Source: Pseudomonas sp. R37(2017)
Lineage (GTDB): Bacteria > Pseudomonadota > Gammaproteobacteria > Pseudomonadales > Pseudomonadaceae
NCBI RefSeq assembly: GCF_002113375.1
Contig: NZ_NEHO01000004.1
Location: 302,926-366,925 of the forward strand
Direction of reading: 5' to 3'
Length of the DNA stretch: 64,000 nucleotides
Positions 62,781-64,000 of this stretch are shown in pieces. Position numbers and translations under genes: made by a program. A model generated the notes under the pieces. It ran no database searches. It saw only the letters and a program-made list of their open reading frames with translations, and was not told where the DNA came from. Numbering within the stretch: the first letter of the stretch is position 1; each line of letters opens with the position of its first letter.

Positions 62781-62961
62781 TCAGAGCGCTGACTTTGTAC
62801 CAGATACGGCCGGCGATTTGAAGTTTTTCTTTGCGTGGGGCGGGTTTGACGCAGATGTAGCAGTAAAGCCTCGACCCCATGACGGTCGATCGCGGGCAAG
62901 CCTTGTACCTGCGCAATACGTTTGATTCAGCAGGGCAGGGCTTGCTCGCGATGACTCTTTT

Positions 62962-63849
62962 TCAGCTTGCCAATGCATGGTGGTCCTGGACGTATTGGTA
63001 ACGCGGTCGGCTTTCGTATTGCGCAGGTTTCAGGAAATCCAACAGTGCGTTGCGGCTGTCCCGGCAGGCGGCTTTGTGTTCCATGTCGAGAAAGTGGCCG
63101 GCGGCCTGAATGGTACTGAAGGTGCTGTGTTGAACGTGGTTGGCGAACAACCTGGCGTCGTCGGCGGCGGTGTATTCGTCCCATTCGCCGTTGAGGAACA
63201 GCACGGGCACTTCGATTTTCTTCGCCGCGTGCATGAGGTAGCACTGGCGGTCGCTGTGCAGCACGTCGTTGATGTGGAAGTGCATCTGCCCGTACTCGTG
63301 TTCGGCCAGGGAGCTGACGTGGCGATAGTTGAAGCGCTTGAACAACGACGGCAGGTGTTTGCCGATGGTGTCGTTCACCAGGTGGCCGACCCGGTCGCGG
63401 TCGAGGTTGCCGAGGTGTTCGACGCCGCGTTCGAGGTAATCGAGCATGTGCGCGTTGATCACCGGGGAGAACGAGCTGATCACGGCTTTTTCGATGCGCC
63501 GTGGCCGTTGCGACAACGCCATCATGGTCGCCGCGCCACCCCAGGAAAACGACAGCACGTGTTCGGCGGCGAAGTGGTCGATCAGCTCAAGGATGATCTG
63601 CCCTTCGATTTCCTTGGTGAGCATTTTTTCGTGCAGGTTGTGGGCTTTTGACCGGCCCGCGTAGGGTTGGTCGTAGCAGACGACGTTGAACTGCGGATGG
63701 AGGTTTTTCACGGTTTGTGCAAACGACGCAGTCGTGGCCATTGAGCCGTTGACCAGAATAATGGTCTTTTCTGCGGCGTCTGCGCGATAGAACTCCGTGT
63801 AAACCCGATACTGACCCTGTATATCCAGCACAGCGATTTCTGGCCTCAT
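62962..63849 (-). CDS. phaG: 3-hydroxyacyl-ACP:CoA transacylase PhaG
   Basis: A 295-residue alpha/beta hydrolase-fold enzyme linking fatty-acid synthesis to medium-chain polyhydroxyalkanoate formation; it releases or transfers (R)-3-hydroxydecanoyl from ACP. The start MRPEIAVLDIQGQYRVYTEF and NDTIGKHLPSLFKRFNYRHVS are nearly identical, from memory, to P. putida PhaG (also 295). LSFSWGGAATM (about residues 99-109) is the nucleophile elbow (Ser102), and GHFLDMEHK holds the His. RhlA is a close relative, but the N-terminus and length favour PhaG. Confidence 0.93.
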   Translation of the reverse strand: MRPEIAVLDIQGQYRVYTEFYRADAAEKTIILVNGSMATTASFAQTVKNLHPQFNVVCYDQPYAGRSKAHNLHEKMLTKEIEGQIILELIDHFAAEHVLSFSWGGAATMMALSQRPRRIEKAVISSFSPVINAHMLDYLERGVEHLGNLDRDRVGHLVNDTIGKHLPSLFKRFNYRHVSSLAEHEYGQMHFHINDVLHSDRQCYLMHAAKKIEVPVLFLNGEWDEYTAADDARLFANHVQHSTFSTIQAAGHFLDMEHKAACRDSRNALLDFLKPAQYESRPRYQYVQDHHALAS

Positions 63850-64000
63850 GTCATAAGACTCCTGGCAAGCGTGTATGCGTGCAAAAGAGATTGCACGAGC
63901 TTTGTGACAGGTAGGCATACGCCTGGAAATTGAGAGGCCCATGTCGATCCATTGCAGTCCGGTCGACGGGTATTGTTATTGGCGGGCAGTCTGCCGGATG
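63850..64000. other. Upstream region of phaG
   Basis: The stretch between the phaG start and the window edge. The reading frame stays open upstream on the minus strand to 63942 but has no family-like sequence. No promoter could be assigned with confidence. Confidence 0.4.

Overview
The window looks like the chromosome of a fluorescent Pseudomonas (P. fluorescens group). The evidence is high GC with typical Pseudomonas codon use, REP-type palindromes in about a dozen intergenic gaps, a ttgABC/ttgR efflux locus directly next to a pca cluster (the order I remember from P. putida), an olsB-olsA pair, phaG, and a CcoM-like cbb3 oxidase peptide. Names come from reading protein motifs; no database search was run.

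Layout. 0.2-7.3 kb: an MFS transporter, RapA, three small proteins (one a CcoM-like peptide behind an ANR box) and a PiT phosphate transporter. 8.5-21 kb: a complete protocatechuate/beta-ketoadipate block, pcaR-pcaK-pcaIJ-pcaF-pcaHG-pcaT-pcaB-pcaD-pcaC, plus a convergent OprD-family porin. PcaR-like boxes precede pcaR, pcaK, pcaI and, on the other strand, the porin. 21.2-28 kb: the ttgABC RND pump with divergent ttgR. 28.2-29.3 kb: two related orphan secreted proteins. 29.5-32.1 kb: an arsR-MFS-xenB operon. 32.2-41.4 kb: AcpH, the ornithine-lipid enzymes OlsB/OlsA, an acyl-CoA dehydrogenase-like protein, a serine hydrolase with a Cys-rich partner, YceI, a cardiolipin synthase-like enzyme and BglX.

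41.6-44.8 kb is the most accessory-looking stretch: a possible remnant of a TPM-type protein, a TPM-domain protein, an orphan LuxR-type HTH, a LydA-like holin, a CI-like repressor starting with TTG, an Ogr/Delta zinc finger and an unknown protein. It reads as the regulatory relic of a P2-like prophage. 44.9-50.9 kb holds a methyltransferase, an EamA transporter, a DJ-1 family protein, an RHH protein, a DUF1508 protein, a SIR2-like DUF4917 protein and a LysR regulator. 51.1-54.8 kb is a CoA-transferase/HMG-CoA-lyase/MFS set that could break down a branched dicarboxylic acid.

54.8-64 kb: a YdcZ-type transporter with a divergent LysR regulator, a ParE/RHH toxin-antitoxin pair, LysE, a PAS-GAF-GGDEF diguanylate cyclase, a KGG-motif peptide, a DUF4142 protein, a beheaded low-affinity iron permease, Tam, a small orphan protein behind a strongly structured leader, HicAB, tRNA-Gly(CCC) and PhaG.

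The genes group into aromatic catabolism (porin to succinyl-CoA plus acetyl-CoA), solvent/drug efflux, envelope lipid remodelling and small selfish or domesticated elements. The least explained items are the 61.4 kb structured leader, the paired secreted orphans, the phage regulatory relic and a perfect spacerless 44-bp palindrome at 48.75 kb.
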